DNA of 64,000 bases from Streptosporangiaceae bacterium (GTDB lineage Bacteria; Actinomycetota; Actinomycetes; Streptosporangiales; Streptosporangiaceae): positions 29,395 to 93,394 of the forward strand of contig JAFAZE010000145.1 in the NCBI GenBank assembly GCA_019239975.1, in the 5' to 3' direction. This document shows, one piece after another, positions 49,028 to 58,359 of the stretch (the first letter of the stretch is position 1; each line of letters starts with the position of its first letter). A model generated the notes under the pieces. The model worked only from the letters and a program-made list of their open reading frames with translations, was not told where the DNA came from and did no database searches. The position numbers and the translations under genes were made by a program.

Positions 49028-52000
49028 TTACCCGGTGACCGTCACGCCGTCGGGGACGTTACCGACCTTGACCGCGGCGCCGGCCGTGCCGCTCGCGACC
49101 GTGACCGGCACGACGTTGTTGACGTTGGTGTCCACCACCCAGGCGGTCTTCCCGTCCGGGCTGAAGCCGACCGCGTAGGCGCCGGAGCCGGTCCTGATGA
49201 ACGTCCCTGGCGTGTCGGTCGCGACCGTGATCGGCGTCACGCCGTCGGTGCCGAAGTCCGCGACGTAGGCCACGGCTCCGTTCGGTGAGATCTGCACGTA
49301 CTGCGGGCCGGAGGCAACCGGGACCGTCGCGGTCACGGTGTCCGTCGCCGCGTCGATGACCGATACCGAGGACGAGCCGCCGTTCGTGACGAACACCTTG
49401 CGGCTGTCCGGGGTGACCGCGACACCGAACGGCGCCGGGCCGACCGTGATCGTGTGCGCGACGGTGCCCGTCGCGAGGCTGACGTCGCTGACCGTGCCGT
49501 CGCCCTGGTTGGCAACCCACAGCGCCGAGCCGTCCGGGCTCACCGCCAGCCGTTCCGGCTGGCTGCCGACGGTGACGGGCGTGCCCGCGGTGAGCGTCGC
49601 GACGTCGATCGGCTGGACGGTCCCGCTGCCGAAGTTGGTCACCCACACGGTCTTGCCGTCGGGGGTGGCGGCGACGTCGGCCGCGACGCTGCCGACGGGG
49701 ATCGTTTTGATCACGGCGTTGGTCGTGGTGTCGATCACGGTGACGTTGTTGCTGTTGTTGTTCGCCACGAACAGGTCCCCGCCCGCCACGACCATGCCGT
49801 CGGGCCCGGAACCCACCGGAATGGCCGGCCCGGCGGTATGCGTCCGGGTGTCGACCGGCGTGACCGTGTTGTCGCTGTAGTTCGAGACGTACGCGGTCGG
49901 GATGCTCTCCCCGGGCCGCGCGACCGTCACCAGCAGCGAGACGCCGGGGATGACGGCGCCGTTCGCGGCGTGCGCGGCGAAGGCGACCTGATAGTAGCCG
50001 GTGGCCATGCCAGACGCTGCCCCTATGGTCACCGTCGTCTTCGCGGTGCCCCCGGCCCGCGCGGTGACGGTGGCGCCCGCGGGACTCACCGACAGCCCCG
50101 GCGGCGCGGCCGCGCTCCAGGTGACCGTCGCCGTACCCGAGGTGCCGAGGGTGTTGTCGGCCTCTACCGTGACGGTTGTGCTGGCGCCGGGGGACAGGCG
50201 CACCTGGCCCGGGCTGAGGCCGACCGCGGCGCGGGTGCTCGGCGGGAACTTCACCGGCCCCGCGCTGAAGGACGGGGGAGCGTCGCCCGCCGCCGAGCCC
50301 CAGCTCGGGTCCGGGGCGGCGGACAGGGTGAAGTCGAGCTCCCGGGTGCCGGCCGGGTCGATCCAGGTACGGTCCGTCGGCCGGTCGTCGACGGCCAGGC
50401 CCCGCACGTACTCATCGCCCGCACCCCGCGCCCTGACGGTCAGATCGCCGAACGCGCCGTGGATGACCGCCCGCGGGAACCGCGGCGTGCCGGCCACGAG
50501 CATCGGCACGCCGGGCGTCTGCGGGTACAGCCCCAGCTCCGCCCACACGTACCAGGAGCTCATCGCGCCGAGGTCGTCGTTGCCCGGCTCGCCGCCGGGG
50601 GTGAGGGAGTACAGCCGGGTGGCGATCTCGTGCACCACCTGCTGGGTCTTCCACGGCTCCCCGACGCTGTCGTAGGCCCACGGCGTGTCCAGCGACGGTT
50701 CGTTGCCCGCCCATTCGTATGGTGCGTTCGGGCCGGCGTTCAGCTGGGTGAAGAAGGCGTCCAGCCGGGCCGCGGCGGCCTTGTCGCCGCCCATGCCCCG
50801 GATCAGCCCGCGCAGGTTCTGCGGAATCATCCACGTGTACTGGGCCGCGTTGCCCTCCTGGAATCCGTCCTGCCCGAAGCCGCCGCTGGTGGTCTGCACC
50901 GGGGGCCCGGACGGGAACGCCCCGGCGGCGTCCCGCGGCTCGATGTAGCCATCCGCCGTGTCGAACAAGTTCGCCCAGTTCTGCGACCGTTTCGTGAACA
51001 CACCGGCCGTCGAGGTCCGGCCGAGATCCTGCGCCAGCCGCGAGATCGAGAAGTCGGCGAGGGCGTACTCGAGGGTCTCCGATGCGCCGTTGGGAACCGG
51101 GCTGATCGAGTCGGAGCCGATGTTCGGCACGTAGCCCTTGGCGATGTAGGCGGCTCCGTTCGGGCGCTCGGCATACCAGCCCTGGCCGGGAGCGCCGGTG
51201 CTGTCGTCGGCGCCCTTGACCATGTCGGCGAGCGCGGCCGGGGCGTCGAAGCCACGAGCGCCGAACGCGTACGTGTCGGCGAGGATCGGGTCCGCCGCGT
51301 CGCCGTTCATCACGCCGGTGTAGCCGTTCGCGACCGGCCACTTGGGCAGCCAGCCGCCCTGCGCGGCGTCGTTGAGCAGCGAGGTCGCCATGTCGGAGGC
51401 GACCCGGGGGTCGAGCGTCGCCAGCAGCGGCACCTCGGACCGGTAGATGTCCCAGCCCGAGTAGTCGGCGTACTGCGCGTGCCCGGGCCTGACCCGGTGG
51501 ACCTTCTCGTCGAAGCCGGTGTACCGCCCGTCCGCGTCACTGAACAGGCTCGGCTCGAGCGACGCGTGGTACAGGGCCGTGTAGAACGTGGCCTCCGCGG
51601 CACGGCTGCCGCCGCTGACGGAGATCGTGCCGAGCTGCCGGTTCCAGGCGGCGGTGGCCCGGGCGGCGACCGCGCCGACGTTCCAGCTGTGCGCCTCGGC
51701 GGCCAGGTTGCTCAGCGCGCCCGCCGTGCTGACGTAGGAGACGGCGACCTGCATCCCGACGTCCGGGTCCTTGGTGGTGTCGAAGGTGAGCCACGCTCCT
51801 GTTTGCCCGGGGGGCGAAGTCCCCCGCTGTTTGCCCGGGGGGCGAAGCCCCCCGATACCCCCCGCCCGCTCCGGTGCCCGCCGTATCATCACGCGGCCGG
51901 GGGGACTCGGAGAGCCCCCCGCGAGCCGCGCGATCGCGGAATGTGAGCCGCGGTCGCGGCTCACTCCGCGCCACCCGCCGTAGCTTGTGGTGGGGCTGTT

Positions 52001-52789
52001 GGTGGTGGAGTGGCCCGGGGCGGTGCTGTTGGTAGTGGAGTGGCCCGGGGCGGTGCTGTTGGTGGTGGCGTAGGTGCCCGAGGCGGTGAAGGGGCGGCTG
52101 AAGCGGGCGGCGAAGTACACGGTGTAGCTGTCCGGCTGGCCGCAGAAATGGCCGCTGGTGACCGCCCCGGTGATCTCGCGGTTGCCGGCCGTCTGGAACG
52201 TGGCCGCCGACCCGCCGCTGGCGCTGTCCGCGACCTTCACCACAAGCTGTGCCCGGGTGGTCGCGGGATAGGTGAACTGGGCGACGCCGGTCCGGTCTGT
52301 CACGGCGAGCCGCGTGCGCACCCCGCCGGCGGTGACCTCGTACGACCCTGGGTGCGCGGTCTCCGAGGAATGGCTGAATGACGCCGAGGCCGATCCGGGG
52401 TCGGCCGGCAGGGCGCCGGTAAGCGGCAGGATCGGGAAGTCGCCGGCGATGGCGCAGCCGGGCCCGGAGAAGTGCGTCAGGCTGAAGCCGGTGATGCTCG
52501 AATCGGCGTAGTTGTATCCGCCGCCGGCCGGGCGCGACTGCGTGTCCGGACTCCACTGGATCATGCCGAACGGCATGTCCGCCCCGGGGAACGTGTCGAC
52601 CTGGCCGACGACCGCGCCGCCGCTGCCGGTGCCGACCATCGGGTCGACGAGCGCGGCCGGCCCGCCCGCCGCGGCGGGAGCACTCGGAGCCGGGACCGCG
52701 GCCAGCGCCGGGACGGCCGTGGCCAGCCCGCCGGCGGCCAGTACGGAAACCACCAGAGACAACGTTGTCAGATGTGGGCGAGGTAGCAC
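49028..52789 (-). CDS. Secreted GH92 alpha-mannosidase-like protein fused to a beta-propeller
   Basis: 1253 residues. Signal peptide 1-30. The GH92 fold covers about 45-780: LVDPMVGTGSGGAVVGQVDT, PGADMPFGMIQWSPDTQSRP, DYSGWDIYRSEVPLLATLDP, AAQYTWMIPQNLRGL, EWAGNEPSLDTPWAYDSVGE, and GNDDLGAMSSWYVWAELGLY. A NEW3-type beta domain follows (about 850-950). From about 963 to the end lies a YVTN-type seven-blade-like propeller (YVSNYSDNTVTPVDTRTHTA; ATPDGKTVWVTNFGSGTV). An unusual insertion interrupts residues 241-332. GH92 enzymes are Ca-dependent exo-alpha-mannosidases. LPRP start at 52789; the GCTGGG repeat lies just upstream. Confidence 0.82.
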   Translation of the reverse strand: MLPRPHLTTLSLVVSVLAAGGLATAVPALAAVPAPSAPAAAGGPAALVDPMVGTGSGGAVVGQVDTFPGADMPFGMIQWSPDTQSRPAGGGYNYADSSITGFSLTHFSGPGCAIAGDFPILPLTGALPADPGSASASFSHSSETAHPGSYEVTAGGVRTRLAVTDRTGVAQFTYPATTRAQLVVKVADSASGGSAATFQTAGNREITGAVTSGHFCGQPDSYTVYFAARFSRPFTASGTYATTNSTAPGHSTTNSTAPGHSTTNSPTTSYGGWRGVSRDRGSHSAIARLAGGSPSPPGRVMIRRAPERAGGIGGLRPPGKQRGTSPPGQTGAWLTFDTTKDPDVGMQVAVSYVSTAGALSNLAAEAHSWNVGAVAARATAAWNRQLGTISVSGGSRAAEATFYTALYHASLEPSLFSDADGRYTGFDEKVHRVRPGHAQYADYSGWDIYRSEVPLLATLDPRVASDMATSLLNDAAQGGWLPKWPVANGYTGVMNGDAADPILADTYAFGARGFDAPAALADMVKGADDSTGAPGQGWYAERPNGAAYIAKGYVPNIGSDSISPVPNGASETLEYALADFSISRLAQDLGRTSTAGVFTKRSQNWANLFDTADGYIEPRDAAGAFPSGPPVQTTSGGFGQDGFQEGNAAQYTWMIPQNLRGLIRGMGGDKAAAARLDAFFTQLNAGPNAPYEWAGNEPSLDTPWAYDSVGEPWKTQQVVHEIATRLYSLTPGGEPGNDDLGAMSSWYVWAELGLYPQTPGVPMLVAGTPRFPRAVIHGAFGDLTVRARGAGDEYVRGLAVDDRPTDRTWIDPAGTRELDFTLSAAPDPSWGSAAGDAPPSFSAGPVKFPPSTRAAVGLSPGQVRLSPGASTTVTVEADNTLGTSGTATVTWSAAAPPGLSVSPAGATVTARAGGTAKTTVTIGAASGMATGYYQVAFAAHAANGAVIPGVSLLVTVARPGESIPTAYVSNYSDNTVTPVDTRTHTAGPAIPVGSGPDGMVVAGGDLFVANNNSNNVTVIDTTTNAVIKTIPVGSVAADVAATPDGKTVWVTNFGSGTVQPIDVATLTAGTPVTVGSQPERLAVSPDGSALWVANQGDGTVSDVSLATGTVAHTITVGPAPFGVAVTPDSRKVFVTNGGSSSVSVIDAATDTVTATVPVASGPQYVQISPNGAVAYVADFGTDGVTPITVATDTPGTFIRTGSGAYAVGFSPDGKTAWVVDTNVNNVVPVTVASGTAGAAVKVGNVPDGVTVTG
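51793..52068 (-). repeat. In-frame hairpin-rich insertion in the GH92 gene
   Basis: About 276 bp interrupts the N-domain between FTASGTYAT and GAWLTFDTTKD. It contains TGTTTGCCCGGGGGGCGAAG twice (51800-51819, 51828-51847), hairpins with C(G6)/(C6)G arms (51836-51854 and about 51897-51922), a perfect 10-bp hairpin GTGAGCCGCG/CGCGGCTCAC (51943-51964), and two copies of a 30-bp repeat encoding TTNSTAPGHS. It stays open in the GH92 frame and adds about 92 low-complexity residues. Confidence 0.75.
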
Positions 52790-52809
52790 GTCACATAATC
52801 CTGTCGATG

Positions 52810-52839
52810 GCTGGGGCTGGGGCTGGGGCTGGGGCTGGG
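52810..52839 (-). repeat. Hexanucleotide tandem repeat, five units
   Basis: Five GCTGGG units lie 20-50 bp upstream of the GH92 start. This is a slippage-prone tract in the leader and could modulate expression. The gap 52790-53142 holds no gene. Confidence 0.9.
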
Positions 52840-53050
52840 GGAGCGGGGCGGCGGATGGGGGCTGGAGATGGCGGCGGATGGGATACCGGGAGGCCTGGGG
52901 TGGCGGCGCAGGGCCGTGGTTGCCGAGTATCGCACAGCCAGCCTCGGTCCTGCCAGGACCGGGTGGTGCCGCCCCGCGGGCCGCGCGGCACCCGGCCCGT
53001 CACCTCCGTCCCCGGACTCCCCGGCCGCCCAGCCAGGGCAGCGCCCCGTT

Positions 53051-53083
53051 CGTTCGGAAATAAAAATCAGATGATTCCGAACG
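53051..53083. terminator. 9-bp perfect inverted repeat between GH92 and SDR genes
   Basis: CGTTCGGAA and TTCCGAACG flank a 15-base A/T-rich loop. It lies 60 bp beyond the SDR stop (53143, minus strand), followed leftward by GC-rich DNA. It may be the SDR terminator or an operator for the GH92 gene. Confidence 0.5.
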
Positions 53084-53142
53084 GACGGTGGTGCCCGTTC
53101 AGCCCGTCACAGCGGCCCCGGCACCGGGGGACAGGCCGCCGG

Positions 53143-53910
53143 TCACGTCGTCGAGGCGAAACCGCCGTCGATGACGATGATCTCGCCGGTCACGAAGGGG
53201 TTTCCGGTGATGAGCGACACGATCGTCTCGGCTACCTCGCCGGGGGTGACGCAGCGCCGCAGCGGGGTGAGCCTGGCGCGGCGGTCCATGAGCCGGCCGT
53301 AGTTCCCGCCGAGCTGTTCTTCCATCCATTCGCCGGCCATCCAGCCTGGTGCGACCGCGTTGACCCGGATCCCCTCGGGACCGAGGCGGCCGGCGAGGGT
53401 CTTGGTCAGGTTCGCCACCGCGGCCTTGGACGCCGCGTAGGGGAACGGCTGCGGGCCTGGCCGCAGGCCGGCGATGGAGCACAGGTTCACCACTGCCGGG
53501 CGCTCCGCGGTCCGCAGCAGCGGCACGCAGGCGCGGGTGACCTGGAACAGGCCGCGGACGTTGACCGCGAACACCCGGTCCCAGCCGGCCATGTCCAGGC
53601 CGTCCAGGTCCGCCGGGAGTGTCGTTATGGTGGTGCCGGCGTTGTTGACGAGCGCGTCGAGGCGGCCGAATTCGGCGGTGATCTGCCCGGCCATCGCCCT
53701 GACCGCTGCCTCGTCGGCGACGTCGGCCCGGCAGACCAGCGCGCTAGCGCCGAGGTCGGTGGCTTCCTTCGCGACCGTTTCGGCGGCTGCCCGGCTGGAG
53801 GCGTAGTTGACCGCCACGTTGTATCCGGCGCGGGCCAGCGCCAGTGCGGTGCTGCGGCCGATGCCGCGGGACGCGCCGGTGACCAGGGCGGCCGGCCGTC
53901 CTCGAGTCAT
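53143..53910 (-). CDS. SDR family oxidoreductase (FabG-like)
   Basis: 255 residues. ALVTGASRGIGRSTALALAR (TGxxxGxG), ADVADEAAVRAM, LVNNAG near 90, VVNLCSIAGLRPGPQPFPYA with the catalytic Ser and YAASKAAVANLTKTLA (YxxxK), and PGWMAGEWMEEQLGG. The end VTGEIIVIDGGFAST is classical. NADP preference is suggested by Arg and Ser after the second strand (NYASSRAAAE). The substrate is unknown. It is 37 bp downstream of the DUF899 gene and on the same strand. Confidence 0.87.
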   Translation of the reverse strand: MTRGRPAALVTGASRGIGRSTALALARAGYNVAVNYASSRAAAETVAKEATDLGASALVCRADVADEAAVRAMAGQITAEFGRLDALVNNAGTTITTLPADLDGLDMAGWDRVFAVNVRGLFQVTRACVPLLRTAERPAVVNLCSIAGLRPGPQPFPYAASKAAVANLTKTLAGRLGPEGIRVNAVAPGWMAGEWMEEQLGGNYGRLMDRRARLTPLRRCVTPGEVAETIVSLITGNPFVTGEIIVIDGGFASTT

Positions 53911-53947
53911 CGTGCCCTCCTTTACGGTCCCAGGGCCAAGTGGGGCC

Positions 53948-54634
53948 TCATGCGCCCGGGCCGTAGAGCGCGGCGATGTCTTCGGAGGTACCCCACCGGC
54001 TGTAGGTGGGCGACTGCGGCCAGCCCTCGGGCGAGTCCTGCCACTCCTCCTGCCGCCCGTAGGGCAGCAGGTCGATCAGCGGGAAGGTGTGACTGAGCTG
54101 CTCGGTGCCGCGGCCGTTGGTGTGCCAGGTGCGATAAACGGTGTCGCCATCGCGCAGGAACACGTTGACGGCGAATCCTCCGCCGGGCGGTGCGCCGACG
54201 TCGGTGCCGAATGGGCTGCTGGCCGTGGAATACCAGGCCATTTTGTTCCCGGCGCGCCGCTTGTACGCGAGTGCCTCGTCGATCGGGCCCTGGGTGACGA
54301 TGACGAACCGGGCATCGTAGTTGTCCAGGAACTCCAGCCGGGTGAACTGCGAGGTGAACCCCGTGCAGCCCGGGCACTGCCACTGCTCGCCGGGGAACCA
54401 CATGTGGTTGTAGACGATCAGCTGTGACCTGCCGGCGAAGACGTCCGCCAGCCGGACGGGCCCGTCCTCGCCCTCGAGGGTGTAGTCGGGCATCTTGACC
54501 ATCGGCAGGCGGCGGCGCTGGGCGGCGATCGCGTCGAGTTCCCGGGTCGCGGCCTTCTCCCGGACACGCAGCGCTTCGAGTTGACGCTCCCAGGTGCCGG
54601 CGTCGACGACTGGCGGTAGTGCGTTGGTGCTCAT
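53948..54634 (-). CDS. DUF899 (thioredoxin-like) family protein
   Basis: 228 residues. MPDYTLEGEDGPVRLADVFA, LIVYNHMWFPGEQWQCPGCT with a CxxC motif, DARFVIVTQGPIDEALAYKR, then GFAVNVFLRDGDTVYRTWHT and LSHTFPLIDLLPYGRQEEWQ are typical of DUF899 proteins, which have a thioredoxin-like fold. Its function is unknown. It probably forms an operon with the SDR gene. Confidence 0.88.
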   Translation of the reverse strand: MSTNALPPVVDAGTWERQLEALRVREKAATRELDAIAAQRRRLPMVKMPDYTLEGEDGPVRLADVFAGRSQLIVYNHMWFPGEQWQCPGCTGFTSQFTRLEFLDNYDARFVIVTQGPIDEALAYKRRAGNKMAWYSTASSPFGTDVGAPPGGGFAVNVFLRDGDTVYRTWHTNGRGTEQLSHTFPLIDLLPYGRQEEWQDSPEGWPQSPTYSRWGTSEDIAALYGPGA

Positions 54635-54792
54635 GGGCCCTCACTGATCATGTTCGCGGCTTCCGGTTCGCAGGTATAGACGCTGCCCGGCCGCCGAACC
54701 CATCGGTGGCCGGGCACAGCGATCGGGAAAGCCGCGTACCCAGCGGGAGGACCCGTGCCGGCCGGGATCGATGGCGCGCTCGATCCCGGGGC

Positions 54793-55620
54793 TTACCGCA
54801 CGCCCCCGAGCTGGTATTTGTTCACGGCCAGCCCGCGACCGCCGACGTTCAGCTCGAATCCGAAGTCAATGCTGGTCAGGTACCAGTCCGGGTGCACCCC
54901 GGCCGCCCTGTAGAACGGGTTCAGCCAGCCCCTGAACGTCCTGTGCGGGAACACCATGACGAACGCCGTGTAGCGCCAGCTCACCCCGTTGTGGAATGTG
55001 GTCCAGGAGATCTCGTGGAACAGCATGCCGTCGATCCTGACCACGGGGGAGTTGGAGCCTATGCAGTCGTTGCGGCAGTCGAGCCAGATCATTACCTCAG
55101 CCGCGTTGTCCTGCCCGTTCTTCTGTGGGTAGGTGCTGAACCACATGTCATAGGCGGCGTTCCACGAGCCGCTGTTGATCAGGTGCAGCTCGATAGCCGA
55201 GAACGGGTGGCCGTCATCGCGCATCTTCACCGGGTACATCGGCGCGTGCCGGGCGCTCCTGCCCCATTCCCAGCCCTGGCTGACGTTCGGGAACGCCACC
55301 CAGCCGCCGTTAGCCGTCGACCGGGAGATCACGAAACCCGCGTTCCCGTCGTTGAACAGGCAGGTGCGAGCCCCAAAATCATCGTTGTAGATGTTGTAGC
55401 CGACCCCCCCGTTGGGGCGCACGTTCTTCCACTGCGTGCCGCAGAAGTTGCGGGAGTGCACCCCAGAGGCGGGGATTGGCCCGGGCCACTGCACACCAGC
55501 GGCGGGCACTGGGCCGGCCGGTCCCACGGTTGCCAGCGCCATGCCGCCCGCGCCGGTCGCGGCGAAGGCCAGGACGGCCGCGACAGCGACGGCCGGGTGC
55601 CGCCAGTTGATCCTGAACAT
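54793..55620 (-). CDS. Secreted GH12 family endoglucanase-like protein
   Basis: 275 residues. Signal peptide 1-30 (VAVAAVLAFAATGAGG). The GH12 core shows AAYDMWFSTYP, EVMIWLDCRND with Glu175 as probable nucleophile, and near the C-terminus IDFGFELNVGGRGLAVNKYQ with Glu256 as acid/base. NFCGTQWKNVRPNGGVGYNI and paired Cys support a secreted fold. The protein would cleave beta-1,4-glucan or xyloglucan. Its neighbours include a GH11 xylanase and a GH92 enzyme, consistent with plant-polymer use. Confidence 0.7.
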   Translation of the reverse strand: MFRINWRHPAVAVAAVLAFAATGAGGMALATVGPAGPVPAAGVQWPGPIPASGVHSRNFCGTQWKNVRPNGGVGYNIYNDDFGARTCLFNDGNAGFVISRSTANGGWVAFPNVSQGWEWGRSARHAPMYPVKMRDDGHPFSAIELHLINSGSWNAAYDMWFSTYPQKNGQDNAAEVMIWLDCRNDCIGSNSPVVRIDGMLFHEISWTTFHNGVSWRYTAFVMVFPHRTFRGWLNPFYRAAGVHPDWYLTSIDFGFELNVGGRGLAVNKYQLGGVR

Positions 55621-56049
55621 GCCGGTTCCTTCCGGTTTACCTGCTTTGGTCGTTTACCAGCCGGGTTCGACGGTCGAGGATGCCGCTCACGTCACCGGCA
55701 CCTGGGCCGCCTAGACCTTCGCGGGGAGTGCGGGTGAGCCACCGCATGCCGCCGGTACCGCCGTATGCGGTGTTCGGCGCCGGCACACAGGGACAGCGTG
55801 AGTTCCCCGTGCAGCAAGGCCGCAGACGACGAGGTTCACGGCCAGCGGCATCGTGCCCAAAGGACTGCCCCCCACCCCCGATGATGGTTCGCTATCCGGT
55901 GCTACCAGTCTCGCACATTCTCAAGATATGGGACGCTCCCGGCGCGGCGGCGGATTACGGGGTTATCCGGTCGTTACGGGAATTGTGGCAGCCATCTCTC
56001 GTGGTGTCGCGCGGCTGAGCGCGTCCAGGCGAGGGCTCATCCGGCAGGC
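55621..56049. other. 429-bp intergenic region, nothing recognised
   Basis: This gap lies between the GH12 gene (minus) and the end of the ABC permease gene (minus). It has short open frames only. The part at 55630-55690 probably holds the GH12 promoter. No repeat or hairpin stands out. Confidence 0.5.
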
Positions 56050-58359
56050 CTACTCGAAGCGGACGTTGCCCGGGCTTGTCATGCGGCGCAGCAGGGGCAG
56101 CGTCACCGAGATGACCCCGAAGGCGACGGCCACGCCGATGCCCATCAGCGCGTAATAGTCCGATCCGAGCTGCGGGATCGCTGTCCCGGCCGGCGCGAGC
56201 CGGACAAACGCCCACATCGACATCGCGTAGGCGGTACCGGCGGCCACCACGGTGGCGGCCACCAGCGGAACCGCCGCTTCCATCAGGACGACCCGGGACA
56301 GCACGCCGACCGGGGTGCCGCTGACCCGCAGCAGGGTGAACGGGCGCTTCCTGTCGATCAGCCCGCCGCCGACCGCGACCGCGAGGCTGCACCCGGCCAC
56401 GATCAGCGTGAGCGCGACGGCGGCGTACACGATCTTCTCGAACGTGGCCGCGCGGGCGATCCGTATCTGGAGCGTCTCGCCGAACGTCCGCGGCGGTGTC
56501 GGCGCCGAGCCCTGGCCGCCGGACTCCGGCGGGGAGTTGACGGCCAGGTATGTGCGGACCCGCTCCAGCGTGGCGGGGCTGTCCACCCGCACCAGGACCG
56601 TTATCAGGCCCAGCTTGGCCACGTCGCCCGTGTACGCCGGGCTGGACGCGCTGGCGATCGGGGCGGTGTCGTACTTGGGGTTGTCGCTGTAGAGGGAGTT
56701 GTCGGTGACCTCAACCGCTCGCAAGCCGGGTGCGCACTGGCCGAGCACGGCGAGGCCGCGCAGCGCCGGGCAGGTCATCACGCTGGGGCCCACCTGGGAC
56801 GCCCCGCCGCCACCGGGCCCCTTGCCAGGCCCGCCACCGGGCCCGGCGCCAGGCCCCGAGGCCGGCCCGCTGACGAGCGGCGCGTAGACCGGGTAGACGC
56901 CGGCGCCCTTGATGGCGTTCAGGCCGCTGAGCAGCTTGGCCCCGGCCTGCGGGGCGAGCCCGAGCCCGCTCTCGAGCAGCACGTTGGCGAGCGCGCCCGC
57001 CGTCGGCGTCGCCTCGGTGGCGTTCACCGCTGGCACCAGCGTGCCCACCATCGTGCCGAGGAAGACGGCGAGCACCAGCCCGGTCACCGACCGGAAGGCC
57101 GCCTTCGGGTTGCCGGCCAGCCGCCGGGCCGACAGCAGCGCCGACGATCCCGCGATGAGGCGGCCGAACAGCCGTGACGCGACCGAGGTGAGCCACGGAC
57201 CCGCTATGACGAGGCCGACCATGGTGATGAGCAGGCCCGGGTAGGCCGGCGCGCCGATCGACTTGTGCGTGGTCTTCGACAGTCCGTACACGTACAGCAC
57301 GAGGCCGATCACCAGCGTGGCCAGCCGCCAGAACGACGGCGGTTTCGGCGTGGCGTGCCGGCTGACGCCGAGCGGGGAGATCTGCACCCGCCGCAGCGAT
57401 ACCAGCGCCGCGACGGCGGCCGCCACCGGCACCCCCACCAGCATCGCGAGGTATCCCCAGACGGTGGGCGTGAGCTGGGATTCGAAGTACCGCGTGCTGA
57501 TGAGCGCCGCTCCCGCCAGCAAAGGCCGCACCAGCAGGAAGATGACGATTCCCGCCGCCGCGCCACAGAACGCGCTCACCACCGACTCGACGGACGCGAT
57601 CACGCGGATGTCGGCGGGCGTCCCGCCGACCAGGCGGAGCGCGGCGAAACGTTCCTCCCGCCGGCCCGCGGCCAGCCGGGTCGCGGTGCTGATCAGCACC
57701 AGCATCGGGAACAGCACCGCGAGGACGCCGACGCCGAACGCGTACCGGAAGAACGGAGTGAACACCTCCCGCGGCGGCGCCGTGGCGATCGACGTGACCC
57801 ACGTGGTGCCGGGCACCGGGGCCGGGGTGGCGGAACCGTGCTTCGCCGGCGGAGGCACGGCCGCCGCGGCGAGCGCGGCGGGCCGGTATCCGATGTATAT
57901 CGCCAGGTCGCTGGCCCCGTTCAGCGCCGCGTCGCCGATCGTTCCGGCCAGGTGACCGGGGAACCGGTCGCCCAGCTCGCCGGCGGGCACCGCCTTGAGC
58001 AAGGCGGCAAGCGCGGGTGACGCGTAGTACTCACCGGGCGCCGGCAAGCTCGTGACGCCGGGCGGCACCGGCGCGCCGGCGCCCAGCGACGCGACGTCCA
58101 GCCGGGTGATCGTCTGCCCCCGGTAGAAGTCCACGCTGTCGTTCCATAGCTCCCCGTGCGACGGCAGCGGCGAGGGCACCGGTGCACCCGTCGTGCACGA
58201 CCAGCAGGCCTGGCTGGCGTTGGCCTGGAACGCGTGGAACTCGGCGAGCACGCCGAGCAGCAGCGCGACGCCGGCCGCCACCGCCGCGGCGGTGATCACC
58301 AGCCGCACCAGCGCCTCCCGGCCGCTGCGCAGGGTCAGCCGCAGGCCAAGGCGGAGCAT
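56050..58359 (-). CDS. FtsX-like (MacB-type) ABC transporter permease
   Basis: 769 residues from ATG 58359, which overlaps the ATPase stop. LGLRLTLRSGREALVRLVIT starts the first helix and a large extracellular loop follows (residues 45-200). An FtsX core (VGVLAVLFPMLVLISTATRL, then LRLVGGTPADIRVIASVESV) and a second FtsX core near the C-terminus (VVLMEAAVPLVAATVVAAGT) give the duplicated ten-helix MacB/FtsX architecture. A Gly-Pro-rich loop (GPASGPGAGPGGGPGKGPGG) is conspicuous. It forms a transporter with the ATPase encoded upstream; export of a lipid or peptide is usual for this type. Confidence 0.82.
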   Translation of the reverse strand: MLRLGLRLTLRSGREALVRLVITAAAVAAGVALLLGVLAEFHAFQANASQACWSCTTGAPVPSPLPSHGELWNDSVDFYRGQTITRLDVASLGAGAPVPPGVTSLPAPGEYYASPALAALLKAVPAGELGDRFPGHLAGTIGDAALNGASDLAIYIGYRPAALAAAAVPPPAKHGSATPAPVPGTTWVTSIATAPPREVFTPFFRYAFGVGVLAVLFPMLVLISTATRLAAGRREERFAALRLVGGTPADIRVIASVESVVSAFCGAAAGIVIFLLVRPLLAGAALISTRYFESQLTPTVWGYLAMLVGVPVAAAVAALVSLRRVQISPLGVSRHATPKPPSFWRLATLVIGLVLYVYGLSKTTHKSIGAPAYPGLLITMVGLVIAGPWLTSVASRLFGRLIAGSSALLSARRLAGNPKAAFRSVTGLVLAVFLGTMVGTLVPAVNATEATPTAGALANVLLESGLGLAPQAGAKLLSGLNAIKGAGVYPVYAPLVSGPASGPGAGPGGGPGKGPGGGGASQVGPSVMTCPALRGLAVLGQCAPGLRAVEVTDNSLYSDNPKYDTAPIASASSPAYTGDVAKLGLITVLVRVDSPATLERVRTYLAVNSPPESGGQGSAPTPPRTFGETLQIRIARAATFEKIVYAAVALTLIVAGCSLAVAVGGGLIDRKRPFTLLRVSGTPVGVLSRVVLMEAAVPLVAATVVAAGTAYAMSMWAFVRLAPAGTAIPQLGSDYYALMGIGVAVAFGVISVTLPLLRRMTSPGNVRFE

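Noticed and set aside
49454..51946. An 830-codon plus-strand frame opposite the GH92 gene
   Set aside because: Arg-rich shadow without motifs; it ends in the repeat insertion.
51793..52068. Insertion in the GH92 gene as a conventional insertion sequence
   Set aside because: No transposase, no terminal inverted repeats flanking the whole segment, and the frame is kept.
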